Shown: positions 9,915 to 20,336, counted from the stretch's first letter. The stretch is 64,000 nucleotides of DNA from Arion vulgaris (GCA_020796225.1 CM036755.1:67028049-67092048), one strand, 5' to 3'. A program made the numbers and translations. Notes: generated from the sequence alone by a model not told the origin.

Positions 9915-10240
9915 GATCTGTCCTCATATCATCTGGATATGGAGATAAGTTCTTAGCCACGACAAACCATAAGGAGACTGTCATACAAATTGTAACTACC
10001 AGTTACATGAAATTCTCATAGACAGTACTGTATGTGTCTGCGGAGCTCAAAAAGAAATATTTTATTGTCTGCGGTTCCAACATTTTCCTCAACAATGATA
10101 TAAAAATCAGGAATGTTCAATGCAATGTTCAGCAAGCTGCTTTTTCACAAAAAGGAAAGAAGCAAAATTCAGTAGTAGATAAATATATTTGTTTAATACT
10201 GTTTAGTTTATGTGCTAATCAAGTTGTAGTGTTGTGAAAA
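9915..10240 (+). repeat. Direct duplication, left copy
   Basis: About 330 bp, strongly similar to 10853-11192 in the same orientation. Shared blocks include gataagttcttagccacgac, gtcatacaaattgtaact, cggagctcaaaaa and cagtagtagataaatatat. No recognised domain. Confidence 0.8.
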
Positions 10241-10289
10241 TTGATTGGCACATCATTTTGTTTTCCTTTGTTATCCTGTATCACTAGTG

Positions 10290-10757
10290 ATCTCTTCGGA
10301 CATAATGTATCAAAAGTTGTCACATAGACTTAATCTCCTTCGACATAATGTAACAAAAGTTGGCATGTAGACTATTGATCTCTTGCGACATAATGTATCA
10401 AAGTTGTCATGTAGACTTGATTTCATTCGATATAGTGTAACAAAAGTTGTCATGTAGACTATTGATTTCATTCGACATAATGTAATAAAAGTTGTCATGT
10501 AGACTATTGATTTCATTCGACATAATGTAATAAAAGTTGGTATGTAGACTATTGATCTCCTTCGACATAATGTAATAAAAGTTGGTATGTAGACTATTGA
10601 TCTCCTTCGACATAATGTAATAAAAGTGGGTATGTAGACTATTGATCTCCTTCGACATAATGTATTAAAGTTGGTATGTAGACTATTGATCTCCTTCGAC
10701 ATAATGTATTAAAGTTGGTATGTAGACTATTGATCTCCTTCGACATAATGTAATAAA
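10290..10757. repeat. 45-bp tandem array (about 10 units)
   Basis: Units around cttcgacataatgtaataaa and tatgtagactattgatctc. The period is 45 bp, a multiple of three, which creates open frames on the minus strand with a 15-residue repeat; I treat that frame as a by-product. The array sits exactly between the two copies of the direct duplication. The left units are the more diverged. Confidence 0.9.
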
Positions 10758-10852
10758 AAATGGTGTTTCATTTAACTACACATATTTAATAGATAGGGGT
10801 GGACTGAAGTACCTATCACAAGATCTCACTGTTCTCTGCTTCATATCATATA

Positions 10853-11192
10853 TAGTTGTTCAAAAGCCGATATCATCTGACTATGAAGATAAGTTCTTGG
10901 TCACGACAAACCAGAAGGAGATTGTCATACAAATTGTAACTGCCAGCTACATAAAATTCTCATTAGACAGTACTGCATGTATCTGCGGAGCTCAAAAAAG
11001 AAAAACTTTATTGTCCGCGGTTCCAACATTTGCTAACATTTTCCTCAACAATTAAGGAAAAATAAGGAATGATCAATGCAATGTTCAGCAAACTGCTTCT
11101 TCACAAAAAGGAAAGTAGCAAAATTCAGTAGTAGATAAATATATTTATGTAATACTGTTTAGTTTCTGTGCTAATCAAGCTGTGGTGTTGTG
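10853..11192 (+). repeat. Direct duplication, right copy
   Basis: Partner of 9915-10240, with scattered substitutions and a short insertion near 11027. Older than a recent tandem duplication. Confidence 0.8.
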
Positions 11193-11639
11193 CAAACATG
11201 TAGCTTACTTATTCATGGATAACTGAAGAGAGACTACCATAAGCTGATGTAAGTACAATAGTTATCATATTTAAAATTAATCTAAGTATTCTGTATAAAA
11301 TTAAACTAAAATAGTATGTAAGAGCAACAACTATAGCTACTTATCAGAAAACATCTTCTGTAATACACACATGCATCCAACAACAAGTTTCTAACATCTG
11401 CAAGATGTATTGTCTAGATCAGCGTTTCCCAATAGTAACAGTCAATAGTTAGTCTGTGAGAATACACCGCCTCAGCCTGTGACGTCACATGGCAATATTG
11501 CCGTCCGCGCTGTGGCCAGTTAGTAACGTTGGCCACGTTTCATCACATCTTCTGAATTCGTTCTATTTTATGTTCATTATTTTTCGCAGACATTTATTTT
11601 TACCATATTCAAATATATACGAGTAGATATGAAATGAAA
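11193..11639. other. Unannotated spacer
   Basis: No gene seen. 11530-11600 (catcacatcttctgaattcg, attatttttcgcagacat) resembles 14870-14922, so part is interspersed repeat. Confidence 0.5.
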
Positions 11640-11870
11640 ATCGTAGTATATCCTTTACAGTACGTAGCCATCAACTACAGTAAACGAGTCGTTGATTTTC
11701 TAGGCACCACTATACGTTCAGTAGTTTGCCATTGCTTTCTGACGGTGAGGTCTATTTTTACCTTTTGTAAAATCCACGGAAACGAACTTGCTTCCAAACT
11801 TGCCAACCGTGGGGTTTGAACCAGGTACGCTTGGGTTTGTGATCGAGCTCACTAACGCTTGAGCTACAGA
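11640..11870 (-). mobile_element. SINE-M copy 2
   Basis: Minus-strand copy with intact body (ccattgctttctgacggtgag, gtttgaaccaggtacgc) and head (gagctcactaacgcttgagc). Confidence 0.8.
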
Positions 11871-12084
11871 TATATATATGTATTCAAAGAGGTTGATTAA
11901 TCAGTATCGAACTGGCGTGTTGGGTCGCTGGACGCCGCTAGATTTGCTGAGGTGGAGATCAGAGCACTTATGGACGTGTCTGGTGCTATGATGATAGTGC
12001 TCATATAACTGATAACTGATATATATAAACATAAACACAATACTTATTGTGCTATTACATTATTCATGATTCTCTTGTATATCA

Positions 12085-12360
12085 TAGACAGAGAAGAGAG
12101 CACAGAGATCTATCTAGAAAGAACTCAAAATCAAAGAAAATAAGCTGATGCTACAAAAGGAAAGAGAAATTGAGGTATTTTGGACATATAAAAAGGCACG
12201 AATGGCTGGAGAAGACCATTATGGAAGGAGGCATACCGCAAAGAGATGAAGAGGAAGACGACGGAGAAGATGGATTCAGGATGTAACTGATGCTTTGAAC
12301 ATGACGGCTGCAGAGACAGAGGGAGAAATTCTGAAGGACTGTTAAGGTGGCAAAGTTCTG
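12085..12360 (+). pseudogene. RTE-like C-terminal fragment
   Basis: Broken frames give RKFRYFGHIKRHEWLEKTI, MEGGIPQRDEEEDDGEDGF and a final segment ending gtggcaaagttctgctcaag. It parallels the YFGHI..L.K.ILEG.VP block of the 5441-6135 copy. The same family is found inverted at 4455 and 49630. Confidence 0.7.
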
Positions 12361-12371
12361 CTCAAGACAAA

Positions 12372-13117
12372 CTATTTGATCATAACTTATTGTAAAGAAT
12401 TTATTATTGGTTACTAAACTGACGTCATTGCACTCCGGGTAGACCCATAGGTACTCAGTCTCCCCCAATAGATATCGAAAAGTATGCATACTGATGGTTC
12501 CTGTGGCTCGTTGATTAAACACACCTCTCACTCTGCCTATCAGGCATCCAGTTCGACTTGTACAACGGGTAACTCCAAACTGCCTAAATCGTTTGATCGA
12601 TTCAACATTGATTTTAGTGTCCTCATCCAGCAGACAGTCACGAAGAGACCGAAGAACATCTCCTTATCCATCTTCAACTCCCCAACAATCGATGCTGTTG
12701 ATGCAAGCCTGCCCACTCTCTCATAACCGTAAACACCCGCATGCCCAGGACAGTATATCCACGTAGCCTCTGGAGGTTAGAAACTTCTATAGACGACATC
12801 CACTCATACCGGAACCTACCCTTCTGGATCTTGTGAAGCATCGACTGAGAGTCAGATACAACAACTGCCCCAGTAAATGAAGTCCCAGAGAGCCAATGGA
12901 GGGCAGCAGTAACAGCCTCAACCTCCATCCTGATACTAGAAGTAGTTGTCCTGTATGTCCCACTTCGTTCCGCAAAAACCCTGCCATGCGCATTAGCCAA
13001 GAAACCCCAGCCGGACTTCTCACCACGTTGAACCGACCCATCGGTATATACAACAACATCATCATCCCTTGCATTATCTTCTATCAGCTGCTTAACTGGG
13101 AGTTCAGCCTTCATGTT
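12372..13117 (-). pseudogene. RNase H domain of a non-LTR retrotransposon
   Basis: The minus-strand frame 13114-12674 starts near MKAELPVKQL and carries the RNase HI catalytic pattern: YTDGS (first Asp), a MEVEAVTAALHWL helix (Glu), VVSDSQSML (second Asp). One frame change near 12770 is then needed to read the CPGHAGVYG..R.GRLAS block (usual PGH.GI.GNE.AD). Further down (12531-12400) FNQRATGTIS and a FRYLLGETEYLW..PECND end are typical of the C-terminus of jockey/I-type ORF2. The domain degrades the RNA strand during target-primed reverse transcription. Upstream RT is missing; the 5' side is replaced by a tandem array. Confidence 0.85.
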
Positions 13118-13436
13118 GCCCCAATCTCTACATTCTCTACATTCTACAATCTCTACATTCTCTACATTCTACAATCTCTACATTCTCTACATTCTACAAT
13201 CTCTACATTCTCTACATTCTACATCTCTACATTCTATAATCTCTACATTCTACAATCTCTACATTCTCTACATTCTACAATCTCTACATTCTCTACATTC
13301 TACAATCTCTACATTCTCTACATTCTCTACATTCTCTACATTCTACATCTCTACATTCTCTACATTCTACAATCTCTACATTCTCTACATTCTCTACATT
13401 CTACAATCTCTACATTCTCTACATTCTACAAACTCA
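13118..13436. repeat. 12/13-bp tandem array (ctctacattctacaat)
   Basis: About 320 bp of alternating 12- and 13-bp units (ctctacattct, acaatctctacattct) forming a loose 25-bp higher-order period. It abuts the 5' truncated end of the RNase H fragment. Confidence 0.9.
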
Positions 13437-13990
13437 TATTATTGTAAAGAAAAATGTTATCAAAAATTGATAAACAATATCTCCTGCACCGTCATCGCCA
13501 TCATCGTCACCGCCATCACATTCAACATTCTCACACACTGAATGTGCGTCATTCTATCAACTCTTCTGGTACCTGTCAGTCATTCAGTCTGTATGTATAC
13601 CCGTCAACATCACCCGTCCGTCTATATTTCATCTTGTTTGTCAGTATTCCTCTCTGCGTATTTATCTTTTCTCCCTGTCTCCGTTCTCACAAATAAACCT
13701 AACATTTAATTACAACCATTTCACAGAATCTCAGAGAATACTACCCAAAATTCGATACACCTTGGTCCAGTTAGTTTCTTTACAAGATATTTCAATAAAC
13801 TCTGGCACGAATGTTGATAATGTCTGCTGTCAGTTATTCCTTGCTCAGTTCTCTGGAAATAGAACCCATCCTAATTGTGGTTGTCGTTAAGGCTGTAACG
13901 TTAGACTTGTCGTGCATACTAATCAGTCGCAATTTTAAATTCATATTTCCTGTTTTAAATTTATTTTTGAAATTAGCAAATTTGCATGTG
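13437..13990. other. Unannotated spacer
   Basis: Includes a short catcgccatcatcgtcaccgc imperfect trinucleotide stretch near 13486-13525. No domain recognised. Confidence 0.5.
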
Positions 13991-14123
13991 CATGAGAAGT
14001 TACATCAAATAATAGTAATAATAATTCCTCTCGTTATACGTTACATAGGGCCTGCAAGCAATTTCTCAATACCGCTCTATCCTGGGCAACTAGCTCAGTC
14101 TCCTCCATGGAACTGAGACCGAT

Positions 14124-14667
14124 CTTCTTCTTCTTCATTGCGTTCGTTCTTTACGACCAATTTTAATAACTCCTTGTGATATGTTTGATCTTTGCCAAGA
14201 ACGTTGCACATTGATTTGGTAGGCCCCTAAACGCATAGACTTCTATATGTTTAGGACATGTGCATCCGATTTCATCCAAACCTCCTTAGTCGCCTCTTAA
14301 CGACATGCGTGGCAGGTAACAGTGGTTCTATTCTTTACACCTCAAATTTAAGTAAGGGTAAGTAAAGGAACCCTTTCATACCTTATGGTATATATGGCAA
14401 TACAGTGTTAGGCCTGTATTATTCATTGACCGTCGGCACACGATGGGTGATGTGTCAGCATCCACCGGCCACCTAAACTTTCCCAGAGTATATTTGGTAC
14501 CCAGTTGAGGCTGGGTCGACCTGAGAGCCGTCGCGGTCGGGAAAAATTCCACGCACACTGCGGAAGTTGAACCCGGACCACCAGCCTTGAGAAGCGAGTT
14601 CACTAACAACTACGCTACCGCGGCTCTACAACACCTCAAATTTGGGCTCCGGTAACCACTCGGGCGA
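14124..14667 (-). mobile_element. SINE-B copy 1 with 13-bp TSD, split by SINE-T
   Basis: On the sense strand: head cgagtggttaccggagc, then aagaatagaaccactgtta, catgtcgttaagaggcgac, catgtcctaaacatatag, ttggtcgtaaagaacgaac and a GAAGAA tail at 14124-14135. Flanking direct repeats aactgagaccgat lie at 14111-14123 and 14668-14680. The head and body are separated by SINE-T. Confidence 0.85.
14350..14630 (-). mobile_element. SINE-T copy 1 (tRNA-derived) nested in SINE-B
   Basis: Sense strand starts gagccgcggtagcgtagttg (A-box region), has B-box-like gggttcaacttcc, and ends ggttcctttacttacc. Perfect 13-bp target duplications acacctcaaattt lie at 14337-14349 and 14631-14643. A second copy is at 60704. 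Confidence 0.85.
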
Positions 14668-14903
14668 AACTGAGACCGATATTTCTTGCCTCTCCCAGCC
14701 AAGCTCGTTTCAGGTCGACCTCTCTTTCTTGAACCCTTTGCATCCCACTTCAATGTCTGCTTTGATATTCTTTGATCATTCCTCCTCAAGGTGTGTCCAA
14801 CATATCTCCATCTTCTCTTTCTTATAATAGTTGTTACTAGTGGTTGAACAGACATTTCTCTGATTTCATCACTTCTCCTGAATTCGTACCATTTTAAATT
14901 CAT

Positions 14904-15299
14904 TATTTTTCGCAGACATCTATAATTTAAACATAATATATATTAAATTATGCATTGAGGTACAAAGTGGATTTGTGGAGGTATTAACATACTGGGTGTT
15001 CAACTTAAAAGCAGCCTATGAATGGAGCTAATCTGGCATATATGTATGAAAATGAGAAGGTTCAGTTATGACGTAGTATAGGTCAAGGTTGTGTGATGGT
15101 GTGTAATTGTAGTGCGGGAAGGGGCGATGAACAAATGTGATGTAGGACGAGCTAGTCAGAATCGGTTTAAATAGTAAATAAACACAACGCGATAGGTTAT
15201 GTGGCAACTTTCTATTTGTCAATGGGTGCTGCAATTATCTCGAACACCTTGTATAATACATGCCAGTAATAGTAACCGGCCATAACCAAGAGCGTTCAC
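14904..15299. other. Unannotated spacer
   Basis: AT-rich, no recognised domain or shared repeat. Confidence 0.5.
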
Positions 15300-15302
15300 A
15301 TA

Positions 15303-15880
15303 TTCTTCTTCTTCTTCATCCTTCCCCAACAGGAAGGCATAGGTACGGAACCAAGGCCTTCCAAGTCATCCCATCCAAGGCCATCTTTTCCAGATCGTTC
15401 CACTCTCTTCTCATTGCCTTGCATGCTGTCTCCCAACGCACGTCTCCCAACTCACGTCTCCCAACTCACGTCTCCCAACTCACGTCTCCCAACTCACGTC
15501 TCCCAACTCACGTCTCCCAACTCACGTCTTCCAACTCACGTCTCCCAACTCACGTCTTCCAACTCACGTCTCCCAACTCACGTCTTCCAACTCACGTCTC
15601 CCAACTCACGTCTCCCAACTCACGTCTCCCAACTCACGTCTCCCAACTCACGTCTCCCAACTCACGTCTTCCAACTCACGTCTCCCAACTCACGTCTCCC
15701 AACTCACGTCTCCCAACTCACGTCTCCCAACTCACGTCTCCCAACTCACGTCTCCCAACTCACGTCTCCCAACTCACGTCTCCAGTTGTTTCTGGGTTTT
15801 TTCATTACCTCTATTAGTGTGGGGGTTCCATCGAAGGGCCTGTCTCCTGATGCTGTCACGAGGTATCTTTATTGTGTGTC
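15303..15880 (-). pseudogene. Non-LTR RT C-terminal fragment disrupted by a 14-bp array
   Basis: Minus strand, right to left: WIGHTIKIPRDSIRRQAL and RWNPH.NRGNEK (usual WIGH.LR...SI.RQAL.WNP.G.R..GRP), then the 14-bp array, then SWETACKAMRREWNDLEKM, ALDGMTWKALV and a GAA tail at 15303-15316. The coding blocks on both sides are consecutive parts of one ORF2 C-terminus, so the array expanded inside the element. Confidence 0.75.
15434..15783. repeat. 14-bp tandem array (tctcccaactcacg), about 25 units
   Basis: Near-perfect 14-bp units, with tcttccaactcacg variants interspersed in blocks. 14 is not a multiple of three, so all frames stay open only because the unit lacks stops. Confidence 0.95.
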
Positions 15881-15917
15881 CTATCCATTCACATATAGTA
15901 TGTTCTAACCTTTGAAC

Positions 15918-16075
15918 CCTAATAATCATCATCATCATCATCAAGTAGCTTGTCCCTTCCAGAACTTAGCTCCCATGAAAGCAGTCTGAAAAAATCTATA
16001 TTCTGTTCAAGTTGAGCGACGTCAGCAGCAGTCATTCTCAGATCGTCAATGACATCTTGCCCCCATCGTCTTCAT
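15918..16075 (-). pseudogene. RTE-like extreme C-terminus with TGATGA tail
   Basis: Minus strand reads DVIDDLRMTAADVAQL, then SWELSSGRDKL and a (GAT)n tail at 15925-15940. It parallels the DVINDLRKIAADVRRL end at 25440-25575. Confidence 0.75.
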
Positions 16076-16322
16076 CGTCATCAGAAGCTCTTAGTACTTG
16101 TAAGCTGTCTATTTATTGGTCATATTCTTTGCTTCCGTTGTTTTTCCTGGGATTCTTACTAAAAATTCCTTGTTCTCATCAGTCCTCAGATAGTATGTTT
16201 CATCGGTCCTCAGATAGTATGTTTCGGCTTCTGAAAAAAGCTATAATACATGAAGGGAATGGCCGCTGGTCCTAACCAAAAGCCTCAACAGATAGTATGT
16301 ACTAGTTTCTGAGTACTAAGCC

Positions 16323-16323
<1 letters not shown>

Positions 16324-16384
<61 letters not shown>

Positions 16385-16440
16385 CATAAATCTATAAATA
16401 AATAAATAGCAATCAATGAATCAACCAATCAATAAATCTA
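16324..16440 (+). repeat. (AATC)n microsatellite grading to AAT-rich
   Basis: Perfect tetranucleotide run to 16383, then decayed aataaat-type sequence. It may be the residual tail of SINE-D or the A-rich end of the adjacent SINE-M. Confidence 0.85.
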
Positions 16441-16458
16441 TCATGTAATAAATAAATG

Positions 16459-16697
16459 AATGAAAATTGTGGCATATCCCAAAGGACGTAGCCATCAACC
16501 ACAGTACACGAGTCGTTGATTTTCTAGGCACCACTTATACGTTCAGTAGTTTGCCATTGCTTTCTGAATGGTGAGGTCTATTTTACCTTTGTAAAATCCC
16601 ATGGAAACGAATTTGCTTCCAAACTTGCCCACCGTGGGGTTTGAACCAGGTACGTTTGGGTCTGTGATCGAGCTCACTACCACTTGAGCTACAGACG
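16459..16697 (-). mobile_element. SINE-M copy 3
   Basis: Minus strand with intact head (ctcactaccacttgagctac reversed) and gtttgaaccaggtacg B-box region. The AATA-rich left flank looks like its 3' tail. Confidence 0.8.
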
Positions 16698-16794
16698 TTC
16701 ACAATAAATAAATAAATAAATCAATCAATCAAATATTTGTTAACATAGCTGATGTTACCGTGAGCACGTTAATTTTTCTTTTGTTGCTTTAGGT

Positions 16795-17035
16795 CTTCTT
16801 CTTCTTCTTCTTCAAACGCTGCAAATCGACCACCTGCAACCACTCTTTATGATCTGTATGTGATCTGAGCCTAAGAGCGATTGTACGTTGTGTCAGTCAT
16901 GTGCCTACAAGAAGGCCAGCACATCCGATTTCTGCTATGCTTTTTATTTATTAGGGTACCTTACCTAGGCCCCTACCTCAGTCGCTTCTTACGACATGCC
17001 TTATAGGTGTCAGTGTTACTATTATTTGCTCTCAG
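16795..17035 (-). mobile_element. SINE-A copy 6
   Basis: Tail (cttcttcttcttc) at the left, body with ttttatttattagggtac and gcttcttacgacatgcc. Confidence 0.75.
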
Positions 17036-17045
17036 TGACTGAGTT

Positions 17046-17110
17046 CTTCGTTCGTAACTTATCATACCGTAACTTATCATACCGTAACTCATCATACCGT
17101 AACTCATCAT
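17046..17110 (+). repeat. 15-bp tandem repeat, four units
   Basis: Four copies of gtaactcatcatacc/gtaacttatcatacc. Confidence 0.85.
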
Positions 17111-17280
17111 ACTTTATATGAGACCAAGAGAGACTCTGCGTAGAACCATCACCAGAGAAGGCTCAACGATGGGCCTAGTAAACATTAAAGACCTAAAACA
17201 GATAGCAACGAACCGCGAGACATGGAGAGCTATGACCTCTGCCCTATGCGCCGCCCACAGGCCCAAGAGGAAAGACTAAC
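17111..17280 (+). pseudogene. Non-LTR RT extreme C-terminus
   Basis: Reads LRRTITREGSTMGLVNIKDL, then KQIATNRETWRAMTSALCAA and HRPKRKD-stop at about 17278, the W/LRR..ERE....DL..LA..R..WR... ending of ORF2 proteins of the GRPK.T type. The 3' tail appears to be CTAACTAAC-like and was the landing site of the transposon at 17283. Confidence 0.7.
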
Positions 17281-17282
17281 TA

Positions 17283-17388
17283 TAGTCTGTCCATTAATTC
17301 GTGAGCACGTTTGAAATTGATTTTCTCGAAAACTACCTGTTGGATCTCAGTGATTTTTGCATGCAGCCTTAGAATATCCATGACGCTA
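17283..17388 (+). repeat. Left terminal inverted repeat of the mariner-type transposon
   Basis: Starts tagtctgtccattaattcg and ends ccatgacgcta. Pairs with 19353-19458. Confidence 0.95.
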
Positions 17389-17794
17389 AAATAAAGCTAA
17401 CCAGTAGTCCATAGATGCTACGGATTTTGCACATCGGCGAATTCCTTTGATCTTTTATGACAATTGCAAATACGGGGCTCAAATTTTAGATTTTACAGTA
17501 TCCCAGAATTTGTCCATGTCAATTCTATTCATAGGTGTATCTCCATATTAACTTGATAGGTCAAGTAATTAATTGTGTTGCCCTTTATGTGCAATCGTGA
17601 ACTTGGATACAATATGCAACAGTTAGTCCTCCCTTCGGTCACCATTAGACCCCAGGGTGTCTTAACTTCACCACAAATTGTATGATGGTAGACGCATTTG
17701 GATATGGAAATGTATACGTTGCTATTTCTCAGTCTGTAATCAAAATATGATTTGTATCATCCCGAATCTGACGATTCCATGAGGTTGATAATTG

Positions 17795-19117
17795 TTACTG
17801 GCTGGACAAATTGTAATCCATCTCGGTGCCAGTACTCGTCTTCCTCTCGAGCACATGTTCAACACACTTCTTCCAGAACTGCATGTCTATCATTGAAAAG
17901 GACTCACGTGTCAGAACTTCAACATCACACATTTTAAACGTCCTGTTCTGTTCGGCAGCTTGCCCTTTTACTTTAGCCCAGACAAGCTCTATCGGATTGA
18001 GCATGATATGGAGGTAGTCGCAAAGACGCATGGCCGTATTCCGCAATGATTTTGTCAATATGAAACACCTTTGTCTTATTGTCATCCTCACCAGGTGCAA
18101 CAACTCGGGTTTCAAATATGTATCATCGAAGCTGACATTTTCCTTAGCAAGCCAAGTCATAATTTGATCTTTTGTATTTGATGCAATTGGTACTTTGTCT
18201 TCCGCTGATACTGCGTTGTGATAGGATGCATTATCCATTACCAAGCATGATGGTCTGTTTAGAATTGGAAGTAGATCTTTCTCCATCCAGTGCCTGAAAA
18301 TATGTCCATTCATTTCTGTGTGGTAGTCCCTACCGTCGGTACTTTTGATTGGAAAATAAGTCCAGCGTCATGGACAAGACCTTCTTCACTACTTCCTGCA
18401 TGTGTTAGTATAATACGCTGGCCTTTGCTGCTTGGTATTTTTCTTTTCTGTTCACCGTCTACTGATTGCCATTCCTTAGCATTGGTGTGGTGAGCATTGA
18501 CCCAGGATTCGTCCAAATATACAATATCATAGCCTTGCCTCCGCCGCTCACGGATCTACCTCAGGTATTTACTTCGGCAGCAATTAAATGTGGCTTTTCA
18601 CAAATAATATTCCTGCCGCCTATAGTTTTCTGAAGGTGAAGCCGGAGGCTCTTACAATTTTCCATAGAGTACTTTTAGAAATGTCTATGCTGCAATCTGA
18701 TTGCAGTTTTAATTTCAGTTTCCTGAGAGTAACAAGTTGATTTGTCGCAAACATTTTCAAGAGCTCCTGTCTTATGACATCTATGTCAAAGTCGTCAATT
18801 GTTCTTTTCCGTCCTTGCTTGACATTAGTGCACTTTGTGTCCTGTTTAATCCATCGGGAAAAGGATTCTCTATTCAGACCAAGCGCCAGTTGCGCTCGTT
18901 TCTCAGGGTTATGAATATCGCAATATAGATGACCTCTCTTAGATTCCTTACGGAAGTGTTGGTATAGTAAAACTGTAACCTTCTGCATTGTTATAAATGT
19001 GCACTTCAGACTCATTATGAATGTGATATCAATGTCAGTTTTGATAAGCCAACAAATATGATACAATAGTTCATATAAATAGCGAGATAAGCCTATAACT
19101 ATACAACGGTATCCCAA
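17795..19117 (-). pseudogene. DDE transposase, frameshifted
   Basis: Three minus-strand frames, in order. 19117-18620 carries a helix-turn-helix DNA-binding region (LLKMFATNQLVTLRKLKLKL, SKSTLWKIVRASGFTFRKL). 18516-18310 has the first catalytic Asp in DESWVNAHHT. 18313-17795 has the second Asp in LVMDNASYHN and the final Glu in NPIELVWAKVKG. The LRLPPYH stretch expected just before NPIE is present in a neighbouring frame, so a small deletion lies there. The segment between the first two frames contains stops. The enzyme would cut at the TIRs and integrate at TA; this copy is unlikely to be active as written. Confidence 0.8.
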
Positions 19118-19352
19118 TTATAACGTCATATGCTTTCCGCTTTCAAAGTCGACTGGGTTAGGTGCACGGGATTTCGTGAAATTGTTGTATACTCACGATA
19201 TTTCTATGTTACCATAATGTATTTTTAGAGCAACGCGTCTGTGTACCGTAGATCTGTTACTATTGTGTACAATCCGATGAGGTTGATTTTAATATAACCT
19301 GAAGAAGAAATATTTCAAACTACATCAAATTTTCTTGGAAAAAATATTTCTC

Positions 19353-19458
19353 TAGCGTCATGGATATTCTAAGGCTGCTTGCAAAAATCACTGAGATCCA
19401 ACAGGTAGTTTTCGAGAAAATCAATTTCAAACGTGCTCACGAATTAATGGACAGACTA
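19353..19458 (-). repeat. Right terminal inverted repeat of the mariner-type transposon
   Basis: Mirror of 17283-17388, with one mismatch (gcaagcagcc on the reverse strand against gcatgcagcc). Confidence 0.95.
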
Positions 19459-19462
19459 TAAC

Positions 19463-19761
19463 TAACGTATCATACCATCTCAGTCCCTCCATTCTACGAA
19501 GTGGTCAGCTGGTTAAATACTTTAATTACTCAGGTAAACACCCCCTCCCCCACAGCCACGACACACTATGGGGGAACCAGTGAAGACTTCAATCGCACCA
19601 CCCAGTTTATGATACATATCGGAGTAGTCGCGTAGCAAACGTTGATCGCAGAAGAAGAAGATTAGTAACCAAAGACTTGGACATCTATTGGAGGAAATTA
19701 AGTATCTATGGATCAGCCCATAGTGCTAGGACACCGATTCAGTAACAAACGTAACAATAAA
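19463..19761. other. Unannotated spacer
   Basis: Contains gtatcataccatc, similar to the 15-bp repeat left of the transposon. No gene seen. Confidence 0.45.
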
Positions 19762-20336
19762 TAGAACATATTTCACAAATGTGATGCTTATTGCTTACAA
19801 ATGCGATTTATATTGATCCACAATAGCAACGTATATTGTTTCCCCAGATATTACGTCCATTTATTCACAAATCTGACGTCCACAATTTAACACATTTGAC
19901 GACTATTGATTCACAAATTTGACGACTATTGATTCACAAATTTGACGACTATTGATTCACAAATCTGACATCTCTAAATTCACAAATCTGACGTCCTTAA
20001 ATTCACAAATCTGACATCCCTAAATTCACAAATCTGACGTCCTTAAATTCACAAATCTCATGTCCCTAAATTCACAAATCTTACCAGGGCCGTGCCGTGC
20101 TATGATGTAGAGAATCGGCCGCATCAGGCGGAACCATAAGGGAGGCGGCTTATGCAGCAAAATCAAAAGGTTGATTTAAGGAAAAAACATTTAAGGGGCG
20201 GCATTTCGAAGACTTGCATGTTACTGAAAAATATACCTAGTTACGTCCCTAAATTCACAATCTTGCGTCCATAAATTCCCAAATCTGACGTCCCTAAATA
20301 CACAAATGGGACATCTATTGAATTACAAATGTGACC
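19762..20336 (+). repeat. 23-bp degenerate tandem array, interrupted
   Basis: Units of the form attcacaaatctgacgtccct or attcacaaatttgacgactat. About 12 recognisable units from 19860 to 20090 and further units at 20243-20336; outer units are strongly diverged. Confidence 0.85.
20091..20242 (+). mobile_element. Possible MITE inside the 23-bp array
   Basis: About 150 bp unrelated to the array, beginning cagggccgtgccgtgct with GGCCGC-rich content like the ends of some hAT-derived elements. No matching right terminal repeat was found. Confidence 0.3.

Larger units (their letters stand above)
13991..14903 (-). pseudogene. Non-LTR RT C-terminal fragment, host of two nested SINEs
   Basis: Minus strand from 14903 reads SDEIREMSVQPLVTTIIRKR, then WRYVGHTLRRNDQRISKQ and GSRKRGRPETSL. 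The frame then meets a SINE at 14667. The retroelement resumes below 14124 with sequence matching 62205-62300 (ttccatggaagagattgag), ending near 14000 in an ATTATT-rich tail. The type is the same as at 8632. It is the outermost layer of a three-level nest. Confidence 0.75.
17283..19458 (-). mobile_element. IS630-Tc1-mariner DNA transposon with 106-bp TIRs
   Basis: A 2176-bp element bounded by inverted repeats 17283-17388 and 19353-19458 that differ at one of 106 positions, flanked by TA at 17281-17282 and 19459-19460. The TA target duplication, long TIRs and DDE transposase together assign it to IS630-Tc1-mariner. The Asp-to-Glu spacing of about 82 residues fits the DD82E (Sailor) group described in the literature; that assignment is an inference from counting. 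The near-identical TIRs point to a recent insertion, while the transposase frames are broken. Confidence 0.85.

Noticed and set aside
10310..10702. 130-codon minus-strand ORF with a 15-residue repeat
   Set aside because: It spans only the 45-bp minisatellite, with no start context or domain.
12896..13541. ORFs rich in STFSTFYNLYIL
   Set aside because: Product of the 12/13-bp array plus antisense of an RNase H domain.
15260..15908. 185- and 164-codon ORFs of THVSQLTSPNSRLP repeats
   Set aside because: Frames through the 14-bp minisatellite.
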